A DNA stretch of 64,000 nt from Sphingomonas melonis (lineage in GTDB: Bacteria; Pseudomonadota; Alphaproteobacteria; Sphingomonadales; Sphingomonadaceae): assembly GCF_013409985.1 (NCBI RefSeq), contig NZ_JACCBY010000009.1:62001-126000 (forward strand), written 5' to 3'. How positions within the stretch are numbered: position 1 is the first letter of the stretch; every line of letters begins with the position of its first letter. The notes beneath the pieces were generated by a model, which did no database searches, was not told the DNA's origin, and saw only the letters and a list, made by a program, of their open reading frames with translations. A program made the position numbers and the translations under genes. Positions 33,540 through 42,496 of this stretch are shown piece by piece.

Positions 33540-34907
33540 GTGCCGAAATCGATTCAGGGCCGCATGCTGCTGCTGTCGGCGGTGGCGATCCTCGCCGCGC
33601 TCGGCATCGCCGGCTGGGCGATCGCCGGCGTGCTCGAACGCGTGGTGACCGAGGGGATCGACCGGCGGCTCGATGCGGAGATCGCGCTGCTCGCGAGCAC
33701 GGTGGACGGCGACGGCCGCGTCGACCGCGCGCGGCTGGCCGCGCGCGGGGGGGCGCTGGAGGCGGGGCGCGGCTGGCACTGGCGGATCGCGGGGCCGGAC
33801 GGCGCGATCGGCTCGGCCGATCTGCCGCGGCTGCGCGCCGGTCCGCATCCGGCCGACGCGCCGCCGCCCCCCGGACCTCCGGGACCACCGCTGCCGGAGG
33901 ACGCCGCGGGGCCGCAGGTGCTGGAAGGGGCCGATCGGGCCGGGCGCAGCGTCCACGCCCGCCGCCTGGTGATGACGACCCGCCGTGGCGACGTGGCGCT
34001 GCTCGCGGTCGCGCCGCGCGCGGTGATCGCGCGGCCGTTGCGGGACGCGCTGCTGCCGCTGCTCGCCGCGCTGGCGATCCTTGCGGTGCTGCTCGCCGTC
34101 GCCAGCATCGTGCAGTTGCGCCTGGGGCTCCGGCCGCTCGCCCGGATGCGCGCGCAGGTCGCCGCGATCCGCGGCGGGACGCGCGACCAGGTCGACGAGG
34201 ATCAGCCGGTCGAGCTGCGCGGCCTCGCCGCCGAACTCAACGCGCTCGCCGCCGATCGCGCCGCGGCGCTCGCCACCGCGCGTCAGTCCGCCGCCAATCT
34301 CGCGCATGCGCTCAAGACGCCGGTGGCGACGCTGGCGCTCGGCCTGCGCGACGATCCCACTGCCGCGGCCCAGCTCGCGCGGATCGACGCCACGATCCGC
34401 CACCATCTATCCCGCGCCCGCGCCGACACCAGCGATACGCGGGCCAGTACCCGCGTCGCGCCCGCGGTGGCGGATCTCGCGGTGGCGATCGGCCGGTTGC
34501 ACGCGGCGCGCGGCATCGCGGTGACGCATGCGGTCGCCGGCGATCCCGTCGCGGCGATGGACGCGCAGGATTTCGACGAACTGCTCGGCAATCTGCTCGA
34601 CAATGCCGCCCGCCACGCCAGCGCGCAGGTGTGGGTCGAGGCCCGGCCGCAGCGCGACGATGCGCGTCGGCTCGACCTGATCGTCGCGGATGACGGTACC
34701 GGCATCCCCGCCGCCGACCGCGCCCGCGTGACCGAGCCGGGCGTGCGGCTCGACGAACGTGGCGAGGGGCACGGCTTCGGCCTCGCGATCGTGCGCGAAC
34801 TCGCCGAGCTGCACGGCGGCCGGCTGGTGCTCGCCGAGCGCGAGGGCGGCGGGCTGGAGGCGCGGGTCAGCCTGCCCGCACGGCACCAATCGCCGTCCGA
34901 AGCGTAA
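33540..34907 (+). CDS. PhoQ-like sensor histidine kinase
   Basis: A 455-residue kinase starting at GTG 33540. Two membrane helices (about 10-33 and 168-192) enclose a periplasmic domain containing a Pro/Gly stretch (APPPPGPPGPPLPE, 107-120). A HAMP-like linker is followed by the phosphoacceptor H256 in ANLAHALKTPVATLALG, typical of PhoQ-type kinases. The ATP-binding domain has the N-box GNLLDNAARHA (N355), the G1 box DDGTGIP and the G2 box GEGHGFGLAIV. It is cotranscribed with the response regulator. PhoQ normally senses divalent cations or cationic peptides; here the ligand is not known. Confidence 0.92.
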   Translation: MPKSIQGRMLLLSAVAILAALGIAGWAIAGVLERVVTEGIDRRLDAEIALLASTVDGDGRVDRARLAARGGALEAGRGWHWRIAGPDGAIGSADLPRLRAGPHPADAPPPPGPPGPPLPEDAAGPQVLEGADRAGRSVHARRLVMTTRRGDVALLAVAPRAVIARPLRDALLPLLAALAILAVLLAVASIVQLRLGLRPLARMRAQVAAIRGGTRDQVDEDQPVELRGLAAELNALAADRAAALATARQSAANLAHALKTPVATLALGLRDDPTAAAQLARIDATIRHHLSRARADTSDTRASTRVAPAVADLAVAIGRLHAARGIAVTHAVAGDPVAAMDAQDFDELLGNLLDNAARHASAQVWVEARPQRDDARRLDLIVADDGTGIPAADRARVTEPGVRLDERGEGHGFGLAIVRELAELHGGRLVLAEREGGGLEARVSLPARHQSPSEA

Positions 34908-34937
34908 CGCCTCCCGAATCCGTTTCGCGAGGTGCGC

Positions 34938-36041
34938 ATGTCTTCTGCCCTGTTCCAGCCGATCACCATCGGCACCAAGACCCTGTCCAACCGCATCGTC
35001 ATCGCGCCGATGTGCCAATATTCCGCCGAGAACGGGCGGATGACCGACTGGCATCTCATCCACCTCGGCCATCTCGCGCTGTCCGGCGCCGGGCTGCTGA
35101 CCATCGAGGCGACCGCGGTCGAGCCCGAGGGGCGGATCACCTATGGCGACGTCGGCCTGTGGGACGATGCCACCGAGGCGGCGATGGCGCGCGTGCTCGA
35201 GTCGATCCGCCGCCATTCCGACATGCCGATCGCCATCCAGCTCGCCCATGCCGGCCGCAAGGCGTCGACCGACCTGCCGTGGAAGGGCGGCAAGCAGATC
35301 GCCCCGGGCCATCCGGACGGCTGGCAGACCGTCGCGCCGTCGCCGCTGCCCTTCGCCGAGGGCGAGAACCCGCCGACCGAATTGCGTGTCGAGGACCTCA
35401 AGCGGCTGGTCGCGGCGTTCGCCGACTCCGCGCGCCGGGCCGCGCGGCTGGGCATCGACGCGGTGCAATTGCATGGCGCGCATGGCTATCTGCTCCACGA
35501 ATTCCTCTCGCCGCTCTCCAACCGCCGCACCGACGATTACGGCGGCAGCCTCGAGAACCGGATGCGCTTTCCGCTCGAAGTGTATGACGCGGTGCGCGCC
35601 GCCTTCCCGGCGGACCGGCCGGTGACGATGCGCGTGTCGGGCAGCGACTGGGTCGAGGGCGGCTGGGACGCCGAACAGACCGTCGCCTTCGCCCGTGTGC
35701 TGGAGGCGCGGGGCTGCGCCGCGATCCACGTGTCGAGCGGCGGGCTCGACCCGCGCCAGCAAATCCCGGTCGGGCCGAGCTATCAGGTGCCGCTCGCCCG
35801 CGCGGTCAAGCAGGGTTGCGGCATGCCAGTGGTCGCGGTCGGGCTGATCACCGACTATGAACAGGCCGAGGCGATCGTCGGCACCGGCGATGCCAATATG
35901 ATCGCGCTTGCCCGCACCATCCTCTACGATCCGCGCTGGCCGTGGCATGCCGCCGCGCACTTGGGCGCACGGGTCAAGGCGCCGGACCAGTATCTCCGCT
36001 CGCAGCCGCGCCAGTATCGCGACCTGTTCGACGTGGATTGA
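34938..36041 (+). CDS. Old yellow enzyme family NADH:flavin oxidoreductase (YqjM-like)
   Basis: A 367-residue FMN-dependent ene-reductase. Cysteine 26 in APMCQYSA matches the redox-tuning cysteine of YqjM-type enzymes, and LHGAHGYLLHEFLSP(L)SN has the substrate-binding His pair. The barrel ends with NMIALARTILYDPRWP, a flavin-phosphate site. The ATG at 34938 is preceded by GAGG at 5 bases. It probably reduces C=C bonds of enals/enones or nitro compounds using NAD(P)H. It follows the kinase gene by 30 bases but is not functionally linked to it as far as I can tell. Confidence 0.93.
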   Translation: MSSALFQPITIGTKTLSNRIVIAPMCQYSAENGRMTDWHLIHLGHLALSGAGLLTIEATAVEPEGRITYGDVGLWDDATEAAMARVLESIRRHSDMPIAIQLAHAGRKASTDLPWKGGKQIAPGHPDGWQTVAPSPLPFAEGENPPTELRVEDLKRLVAAFADSARRAARLGIDAVQLHGAHGYLLHEFLSPLSNRRTDDYGGSLENRMRFPLEVYDAVRAAFPADRPVTMRVSGSDWVEGGWDAEQTVAFARVLEARGCAAIHVSSGGLDPRQQIPVGPSYQVPLARAVKQGCGMPVVAVGLITDYEQAEAIVGTGDANMIALARTILYDPRWPWHAAAHLGARVKAPDQYLRSQPRQYRDLFDVD

Positions 36042-36124
36042 GCCTGCGCGCGGCTTTTGTCAGACTAGACGGGAGCCGCGCTTCGGTGAAAGGAGCGCGC
36101 AACCCATGTGGAGAGGAATGCGCG

Positions 36125-37000
36125 ATGACCGATCATAATGTTCGTACCGTCCTGCCGGTGCAGGCGATCCTGGGCGAAGGCCCGGTGTGGGTGGCGCGCG
36201 AGCAGGCCTTGTGGTTCGTCGACATCAAGAGCCGCCACATCCACCGCTTCGATCCGGCGACCGGCGACGCCAGGCGTTGGGACGCGCCGGATCAGGTCGG
36301 CTGGATGCTGCCGAGCGCCGATGGCGGGATGATCGCCGGGCTGCGCACCGGGCTGCACCGGTTCGACCCGGCCGACGGCAGCTTCACCTTCCTTGCCCGG
36401 CCGGAGGGTGATCCTGCCGGCAACCGCCTCAACGATGCCGCGACCGATGGCGCCGGGCGGATCTGGTTCGGCACGATGGACGATGCCGAGATGGACATGA
36501 GCGGCCGCGTCTACCGCCATGCCGACAGCGTCGTGACCGACAGCGGCCTGGCGCCGGTGTGCATCACCAACGGCCCGGCGATCGCCGGTGACGGCGTGAC
36601 GCTCTACCACACCGACACGATCGGCAAGACGATCTGGCGCGCGACGATCGGGGCCGACGGCACGCTCGGCGAGGCGGTGCCGTTCGTGACGATCGAGGAG
36701 GATGCCGGCCATCCCGACGGCTCGGTGGTCGATGCCGAGGGCTGCCTGTGGGTGGCGCTGTGGGGTGGCTGGGGCGTGCGGCGCTACGATCCGTCGGGTG
36801 CGCTGATCGGCACCGTCCGGCTGCCTGCATCGAACATCACCAAGATCGCCTTCGGCGGGCCTGACCTGCGCACCGCCTATGCGACGAGCGCGCGCAAGGG
36901 GCTGACCGAGGCGGCGCTGGCCGAGCAGCCCGAGGCGGGCAACCTCTTCGCCTTCGATCCCGGCGTGGCCGGCGTGCCGGTCACCCCGGTGGCGCTGTAA
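36125..37000 (+). CDS. SMP-30/gluconolactonase/LRE-like lactonase
   Basis: A 291-residue six-bladed beta-propeller protein. The metal site is suggested by E18 in ILGEGPVW, N and D in RLNDAATDGAGRIWFGT and D in GHPDGSVVDAEG, as in SMP-30/gluconolactonase. It probably hydrolyses an aldonolactone, in sugar oxidation. The ATG at 36125 follows GAGAGGA. The aldehyde dehydrogenase facing it across a short hairpin acts in the same type of pathway (alpha-ketoglutarate semialdehyde from pentoses or sugar acids), which supports a sugar-acid catabolic role. Confidence 0.87.
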   Translation: MTDHNVRTVLPVQAILGEGPVWVAREQALWFVDIKSRHIHRFDPATGDARRWDAPDQVGWMLPSADGGMIAGLRTGLHRFDPADGSFTFLARPEGDPAGNRLNDAATDGAGRIWFGTMDDAEMDMSGRVYRHADSVVTDSGLAPVCITNGPAIAGDGVTLYHTDTIGKTIWRATIGADGTLGEAVPFVTIEEDAGHPDGSVVDAEGCLWVALWGGWGVRRYDPSGALIGTVRLPASNITKIAFGGPDLRTAYATSARKGLTEAALAEQPEAGNLFAFDPGVAGVPVTPVAL

Positions 37001-37058
37001 GGGAGGCGCCCGCTTCGGCGGGCGGTCCCCGAAGCGCGGAACGCTTTCACCCAAATTC

Positions 37059-37085
37059 GTCACCCCGGACGTGTTCCGGGGTGAC
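37059..37085. repeat. Solitary short REPIN-arm hairpin
   Basis: A 27-bp near-palindrome: GTCACCCCGGAC, central GTG, then TTCCGGGGTGAC. It is located between convergent gene ends (lactonase and dehydrogenase), like the solitary copy at 19757-19783. Confidence 0.8.
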
Positions 37086-37161
37086 GGTGGGTTTGGCACG
37101 GGGACAACCCTAGGCTGACGCCGAATCCCTCCCCCGCCGAAGCGAGGGAGGAACCGGGCCT

Positions 37162-38742
37162 TTACCGCGGGCTGGCTTCGCGCTTGCCGTCGAGGCGGCG
37201 GGCGATGCCCCAGGCGTTGTCGTCGTGCAGCGCCTTGGGAAGCAGCGCCGGCGCGAGGTTCTGGTAGCATACCGGACGCAGGAAGCGCGCGATGGCGAGC
37301 GTGCCGACCGAGGTCGTGCGCCCGTCGCTGGTCGCCGGGAAGGGACCGCCATGGACCATCGCCGGCGCCACTTCGACGCCGGTCGGCCAGCCGTTGGCGA
37401 GGATGCGGCCGACGCGGCGCGCGATCACCGGGACTAGCTTGGCGGCATCGGCCTCGTCCGCCGGATCGACCTGCAGCGTCGCGGTCAGCTGGCCTTCGAG
37501 CTTGGCGATCACCGAGGCGATCTCCCCGATGTCGCGGCAGCGCACCAGCATCGACGACGAACCGAACACCTCGTGCGACAGCTTGACGTCGGCGAGGAAC
37601 TGGTCCGCGGTCGTCTCGAACAGCGCGCCGACCGCCTGGTTGACGCCCTCGCCGGTTTTGCCGCGCGCGACGGTGCGCACCGCCTCGTGGCTGGCGAGTT
37701 CGGCGACGCCCTTTTCGAAGCTGGCGTGGATCCCGGGCGACAGCATCGTCGCCGGCTGGCTCTCGGTCAGCGCCTCGCCCGCCGCCTTGACGAAGGCGTC
37801 GAGCTCGGGGCTGTCGACCGCCAGCACCAGGCCGGGGTTGGTGCAGAACTGGCCGGCACCCATGGTCAGCGAGCCGACATATTCCTTGGCCAGCGCCGCG
37901 CCACGGTTGGCGAGCGCGGCCGGGAACAGGATGACCGGGTTGATGCTCGACATCTCGGCATAGACCGGGATCGGCTCGTCACGCTCGGCGGCGATGCGGA
38001 CGAGGGCGAGGCCGCCGCCGCGCGACCCGGTGAAGCCGACCGCCTGGATGCGCGGATCGGCGACCAGCGCGCCGCCCAGCTCGTTGGTCTCGCCGGGCAG
38101 ATAGGAGAAGACTCCCGCGGGCAGGCCGGCGTCCTGCACCGCCTTCTGGATCGCGCGGGCGACCAGCTCGCCGGTGCCGGGATGCGAGGGATGGCCCTTC
38201 ACCACGACCGGGCAGCCCGCGGCGAGCGCCGAGGCGGTGTCACCGCCCGCCACCGAGAAGGCGAGCGGGAAGTTGGACGCGCCGAACACCGCGACCGGGC
38301 CGATCGCCAGATTGACGCGGCGCAGATCGGGGCGCGGCAGCGGCGCCCGGTCGGGGAGGGCGGGATCGATCGTCGCGTCGAGGAAGTCGCCCTGGCGCAC
38401 GACGCCGGCGAACAGCTTGAGCTGGCCGACGGTACGGCCCCGCTCGCCTTCGAGGCGGGCGCGCGGCAGGCCGCTTTCGGCCATCGCGCGCTCGATCAGC
38501 GCGTCACCGATATCGAGGATGTTCTGTGCGATGCCTTCGAGGAAGGCAGCGCGCAATTCGAGATCGGTCGCGGCATAGGTCGGGAAGGCTTCCTCGGCGA
38601 GGGCGCAGGCCTCGGCCACCGCATCGGCGCGGGCCGACGAGAAGTCCGGGGTCAGCGTCTCGCCGCTTGCCGGGTTCACCGCGGTGAACCGGTTTGCGGC
38701 CTGGCGTGCTTCGCCACCGATCAGCAGGGCGCCGTCGATCAT
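37162..38742 (-). CDS. Alpha-ketoglutaric semialdehyde dehydrogenase-type aldehyde dehydrogenase
   Basis: A 526-residue NAD(P)-dependent aldehyde dehydrogenase. The catalytic cysteine is in GAGQFCTNPGL, the general-base glutamate in YAEMSSINPVI, and the cofactor segment is GPVAVFGASNFPLAF. Sequence layout (FTGSRGGGLAL with the GETNELGG segment) matches the KGSADH-like branch, which oxidises 2,5-dioxopentanoate to 2-oxoglutarate in pentose, hydroxyproline and glucarate pathways. The ATG at 38742 follows GAGAGG. No other pentose-pathway gene is adjacent except the lactonase. Confidence 0.86.
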   Translation of the reverse strand: MIDGALLIGGEARQAANRFTAVNPASGETLTPDFSSARADAVAEACALAEEAFPTYAATDLELRAAFLEGIAQNILDIGDALIERAMAESGLPRARLEGERGRTVGQLKLFAGVVRQGDFLDATIDPALPDRAPLPRPDLRRVNLAIGPVAVFGASNFPLAFSVAGGDTASALAAGCPVVVKGHPSHPGTGELVARAIQKAVQDAGLPAGVFSYLPGETNELGGALVADPRIQAVGFTGSRGGGLALVRIAAERDEPIPVYAEMSSINPVILFPAALANRGAALAKEYVGSLTMGAGQFCTNPGLVLAVDSPELDAFVKAAGEALTESQPATMLSPGIHASFEKGVAELASHEAVRTVARGKTGEGVNQAVGALFETTADQFLADVKLSHEVFGSSSMLVRCRDIGEIASVIAKLEGQLTATLQVDPADEADAAKLVPVIARRVGRILANGWPTGVEVAPAMVHGGPFPATSDGRTTSVGTLAIARFLRPVCYQNLAPALLPKALHDDNAWGIARRLDGKREASPR

Positions 38743-38862
38743 GGAAATACCTCTCTCGGAAATTGTCCGAGTTATTCTAGGGACGCGATCGCTCCGCGAC
38801 AATGGTGCACGTCGCGACAATCCCGCACATGCGTTGCAACAGACGGATGCCGGTCGATGCGA

Positions 38863-39141
38863 TCAATGATCGGCTTCGAAGGTCACCGCATCGTCGGTGT
38901 TGTGCGGATCGAGATCCCATACCGCGGCGACCTCCTCCACCGCGCGTCGCGCGATCGCGTCGAGCTGCTCGGGACAGAAGGCCTGCACGTCCCAATTGTG
39001 CCCGGCGCTGCCGTCCCAGGGGTCGGCAAGCGTCGGCAGCATGAACTCGATCCGCGCGCCCTCGCTGTCGAGCGAGAGACGCAGCGCCGCCTGGTTGAGC
39101 TCGTCGCGCAACGCCGCCGCGCCCAGCAGCGGCCGGCTCAT
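38863..39141 (-). CDS. Small hypothetical protein, 92 residues
   Basis: A soluble 92-residue protein I cannot assign. It begins MSRPLLGAAALRDEL and contains a Trp/Asp-rich middle (DPWDGSAGHNWDVQAF) and a long helix (CPEQLDAIARRAVEEVAAVWDLD). The ATG overlaps the stop of a short upstream frame in ATGA, implying translational coupling. It ends 120 bases before the dehydrogenase start on the same strand. Codon use is normal, which supports it being a gene. Confidence 0.5.
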   Translation of the reverse strand: MSRPLLGAAALRDELNQAALRLSLDSEGARIEFMLPTLADPWDGSAGHNWDVQAFCPEQLDAIARRAVEEVAAVWDLDPHNTDDAVTFEADH

Positions 39142-39182
39142 CGCAGTACCTGCGCGCGCGGCAGGGAATAAGCATCGGCCAT
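39138..39182 (-). CDS. 14-residue leader peptide coupled to the 92-residue gene
   Basis: ATG at 39182 with AAGGAG seven bases upstream opens a 14-codon frame (MADAYSLPRAQVLR). Its TGA shares bases with the next start codon. It is the only good ribosome site near, so translation of the 92-residue gene probably depends on it. Whether the peptide itself has a role is unknown. Confidence 0.4.
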   Translation of the reverse strand: MADAYSLPRAQVLR

Positions 39183-39386
39183 GATCGTCTCCTTCGACTC
39201 ACCGGCAAGCGCGGCACGGACCCGATCGTTCCCGATCCGCATCGACCTTGCAATGCCCCTGTCACAAACCGGCACGCCGTGGTCACTCTCCGGCGAAGGG
39301 AGAGGTGCGGCGCCTGCCGCCGCGCATCGATATGGATCAGTAGGTTGATCATTCTCCTCGCCGCCGGAAACCGCCATGAGGGCGCG

Positions 39387-41426
39387 ATGCGTCATCTGCT
39401 TCCCTGTGCCGTCCTGCTCGCCTCTGCCGGCGCGCTTCCCGCTGTCGCCCAGACCGATCCGGTCGATGCCCCCGATATCGTCGTCACCGGCCGCGGCCTG
39501 CCCGTGTCGCCGGGCGAGCGCGCGTTCGACATCGTCACGATCGACCGCGACCGGCTTCAGGCCAATGCCAGCGCGCGGCTGGAGAGCGTGCTCGCCGACG
39601 TCGCCGGGCTCCAGCAGTTCCGCCGCTCGGACAGCCGCACCGCCAATCCGACCAGCCAGGGCATCACGCTACGCGGCATCGGCGGCAATGCGTCGAGCCG
39701 CGCGCTGCTGATCCTCGACGGCGTGCCGCAGGCCGATCCGTTCGGCGGCTGGGTCGCCTTCCCGGCCTACGCCACCGGCCGGCTGGGTCACGTGCGGGTG
39801 ACGCGCGGCGGCGGCAGCGGCTATTTCGGTCCCGGCGCGCTCGCCGGCACCGTGCAGCTCGACAGCGCGACGCCCGACCAGCTCGCCCCGCTCGATGCGA
39901 GCCTGTTCTACGGCAGTCGCGATTCGCTCGAAGCGCAGGGTTCGGCCGCGCTGGTTCGCGACGGCGGCTTCGCAACGCTGTCGGGCGCCTATGCGCGCGG
40001 CGACGGCTTCGTGCCCACCGTGGCGACGAGCCGCGGTCCGGTCGATCGCGCCGCCCCTTATGAACAGGCCTCGGGCGCGCTACGCACCGTCGTCACCCTC
40101 GCACCATCGACCGAGATACAGGCCAACCTCATCGCCTTCACCGATCGGCGCGAGCGCGGCACCGCCTTCACCGCCAACCGCTCCGACGGTGCCGACGCGA
40201 GCCTGCGCCTCGTCGGCCGCGGCGCGTGGGGCTGGTCCGCGCTCGCCTATCTCCAGACGCGCGCCTTCGCGTCCGGCTTCGCCAGCATCAACGCCGCGCG
40301 CACCACCGTCAGCCAGTCGCTGGACCAATATAACACCCCCGCCACGGGCCTCGGCGCGCGGTTCGAGGTGCAGCCGCCGCTCGGCAGCGCGATCGACCTG
40401 CGGCTCGGGGCCGATATCCGCGACGTGTCGGGCAAGACGCAGGAGCTGTTCACCTTCGTCAACGCCAGCCCGACCCGGCGCCGCGTGGCGGGCGGTTCGA
40501 CGCGCACGCAGGGCCTGTTCGCCGACGGCAGCGTCGCGTTCGGCGACCTGACGCTGACCGGCGCCGGGCGCATCGACTGGTGGCGGATCGATGACGGCTA
40601 TCTCAGCGAGCGCCCGCTTGCCGGGGGCGCGGCACTGACCGACTCGCGCTTCGCCGACCGCGACGGCAGCGAATTCACCGGCCGGCTCGGCGCCGCATGG
40701 CGGGCCGCCGATGCCGTCACGCTGCGCGCGGCGGGCTATCGCGGCTGGCGCCTGCCGACGCTCAACGAACTCTACCGCCCGTTCCGCGTCGGCAATGACG
40801 TCACCGCCGCCAACGCCGGTCTCGCCCCCGAGCGGCTGACCGGCATCGAGGGCGGCGTGACGCTGACGCCGTTCGCCGGTGCCAGCCTCGCCGCGACGCT
40901 GTTCCACAATCAGCTCGACGACGCGATCGCCAACGTCACCCTGTCGTCGACGCCGACCAGCGCCTCGCGCGTCCGCCGCAACCTCGATGCGATCCGCTCG
41001 ACCGGTGTCGAGGTCGATGCGCGCTACGCGACCGGGCCGTTCACCGCGCTCGCCTCGTGGAGCCATGTCGATGCGCGGGTGCGTGCCTCTGGCGCGGGCG
41101 CGGCGCTCGATGGCCTGCGGCCCGCGCAGACGCCGCGCGACGCGGTGTCGGCGACGCTCGGCTGGCGGCGGCAGCGTGCCGCGCTCTCGGCGACGCTGCG
41201 CCACGTTGCGCGCCAGTTCGACGACGACCAGAACAGCCGCAGCCTCGCCCCCGCGACGACGCTCGACGGCTATGCCGCGCTGCCGGTGACGCGGGTGCTC
41301 ACCCTCGAGGTGCGCGCCGAGAACGTCTTCGATGCGCGGGTCGAGGCGGGGATCAGCGGCGCCAACATCGTCGAACGCGCGACCCCGCGCACGCTGTGGA
41401 TCGGGGTCCGCGCGCGGCTCGACTGA
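39387..41426 (+). CDS. TonB-dependent receptor (outer membrane)
   Basis: A 679-residue receptor. The signal peptide is MRHLLPCAVLLASAGALPAVAQ; a TonB-box-like DIVVTG and a plug domain follow (about residues 35-150, SQGITLRGIGGNASSRALLILDGVP, quoted in parts as TLRGIGGNASSRALLI and LDGVPQ). A C-terminal beta-barrel ends in a phenylalanine-free RARLD, slightly unlike the usual terminal aromatic. Its nearest neighbours are alanine racemase downstream and the small coupled genes on the other strand, so the ligand is not obvious. The ATG at 39387 gives a proper signal peptide. Confidence 0.9.
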   Translation: MRHLLPCAVLLASAGALPAVAQTDPVDAPDIVVTGRGLPVSPGERAFDIVTIDRDRLQANASARLESVLADVAGLQQFRRSDSRTANPTSQGITLRGIGGNASSRALLILDGVPQADPFGGWVAFPAYATGRLGHVRVTRGGGSGYFGPGALAGTVQLDSATPDQLAPLDASLFYGSRDSLEAQGSAALVRDGGFATLSGAYARGDGFVPTVATSRGPVDRAAPYEQASGALRTVVTLAPSTEIQANLIAFTDRRERGTAFTANRSDGADASLRLVGRGAWGWSALAYLQTRAFASGFASINAARTTVSQSLDQYNTPATGLGARFEVQPPLGSAIDLRLGADIRDVSGKTQELFTFVNASPTRRRVAGGSTRTQGLFADGSVAFGDLTLTGAGRIDWWRIDDGYLSERPLAGGAALTDSRFADRDGSEFTGRLGAAWRAADAVTLRAAGYRGWRLPTLNELYRPFRVGNDVTAANAGLAPERLTGIEGGVTLTPFAGASLAATLFHNQLDDAIANVTLSSTPTSASRVRRNLDAIRSTGVEVDARYATGPFTALASWSHVDARVRASGAGAALDGLRPAQTPRDAVSATLGWRRQRAALSATLRHVARQFDDDQNSRSLAPATTLDGYAALPVTRVLTLEVRAENVFDARVEAGISGANIVERATPRTLWIGVRARLD

Positions 41427-41473
41427 GCCCGCGCGCCTCGACGCCGGGCGCCGGGGCGATTACACGCGCCCGG

Positions 41474-42496
41474 GTGACCGCTCCCCTTCGCCTCCGCCTC
41501 GACGCCGCCGCCCTCGCCGACAATTGGCGCACCCTCGACCGGATGAGCGGTACGGCGGCGTGCGGCGCAGCGATCAAGGCGAACGGCTATGGCCTTGGCG
41601 CGGCCGAGGCCGCAGGCCACCTCGCCGCCGCCGGGTGCCGCGACTTCTTCGTCGCGACCTGGGCGGAGGCGGAGCGGCTGGCCCCCCTCGGCCTGCCGCT
41701 GTCGGTGCTGCACGGCGTGCGCGCCGAGGACATGCCGCTGGCGCTGCAGGGTATCGCGCGACCCGTGCTGAGCACCGAGGCGCAGGTCGCCCGCTGGCGC
41801 GCGGCGGGTGGCGGCGCCTGCGACGTGATGGTCGATACCGGCATGAACCGGCTCGGCGTCGCGCCGGCGGCGGTGCGCGACGGCCTGCTCGATGGGCTGA
41901 CGATCGAGACGCTGATCAGCCATCTCGCCTGCGCCGACGAGGACAGCGCGATGAACGCCCGTCAGCGTGACGCCTTTGCCACGCTCGTCGGCACCACCGG
42001 CGCGCGGCGGATGAGCCTCGCCAATTCGGCCGGCATCGCGCTCGGCGCCGATTACGCCTTCGACCTGACCCGGCCCGGTATCGCGCTGTACGGCGGCGTC
42101 GTCCGGCCCGAATTCGTGGGGATCATCCGGCAGGTGGTGACGCCGGAGGCACAGGTGTTGCAACGCCGCACCGTGCCCGCGGGAGAGACGGTTGGCTACA
42201 ACGCCACCTGGACCGCGCGGCGGGCGACCGAGGTGGCGATCCTCAACCTCGGTTATGCCGACGGCTATGTCCGTGCCTTATCGGACCGCGGCAGCGCGAG
42301 CGGGGGCAGGCTGCCGGTGATCGGTCGCGTCTCGATGGATTTGATGGCGCTCGACGTCACCGCGACGCCGGAGGTCGCGGAGGGCGACTGGATCACGCTC
42401 GACTTCGCGCTGCCCGACGCGGCGGCTTGGAGCGGCATGTCGCAATACGAGCTGCTGACGCTGCTTGGACAGCGCTATGCGCGGCGGTGGGGGTGA
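41474..42496 (+). CDS. alr: Alanine racemase
   Basis: A 340-residue fold-type III PLP enzyme interconverting L- and D-alanine for peptidoglycan. The PLP lysine is K35 in CGAAIKANGYGLG; VGYNATW carries the second catalytic tyrosine region, and VIGRVSMDLMALDV is the conserved C-terminal domain motif. The start is GTG at 41474, 47 bases after the receptor gene stop, preceded only by weak ribosome-site sequence. Its stop codon directly abuts the stop of the facing oxygenase gene (no bases between). Confidence 0.93.
   Translation: MTAPLRLRLDAAALADNWRTLDRMSGTAACGAAIKANGYGLGAAEAAGHLAAAGCRDFFVATWAEAERLAPLGLPLSVLHGVRAEDMPLALQGIARPVLSTEAQVARWRAAGGGACDVMVDTGMNRLGVAPAAVRDGLLDGLTIETLISHLACADEDSAMNARQRDAFATLVGTTGARRMSLANSAGIALGADYAFDLTRPGIALYGGVVRPEFVGIIRQVVTPEAQVLQRRTVPAGETVGYNATWTARRATEVAILNLGYADGYVRALSDRGSASGGRLPVIGRVSMDLMALDVTATPEVAEGDWITLDFALPDAAAWSGMSQYELLTLLGQRYARRWG

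Noticed and set aside
39200..39386. Possible cobalamin riboswitch before the first TonB receptor
   Set aside because: No B12-box-like sequence or paired stems could be recognised.
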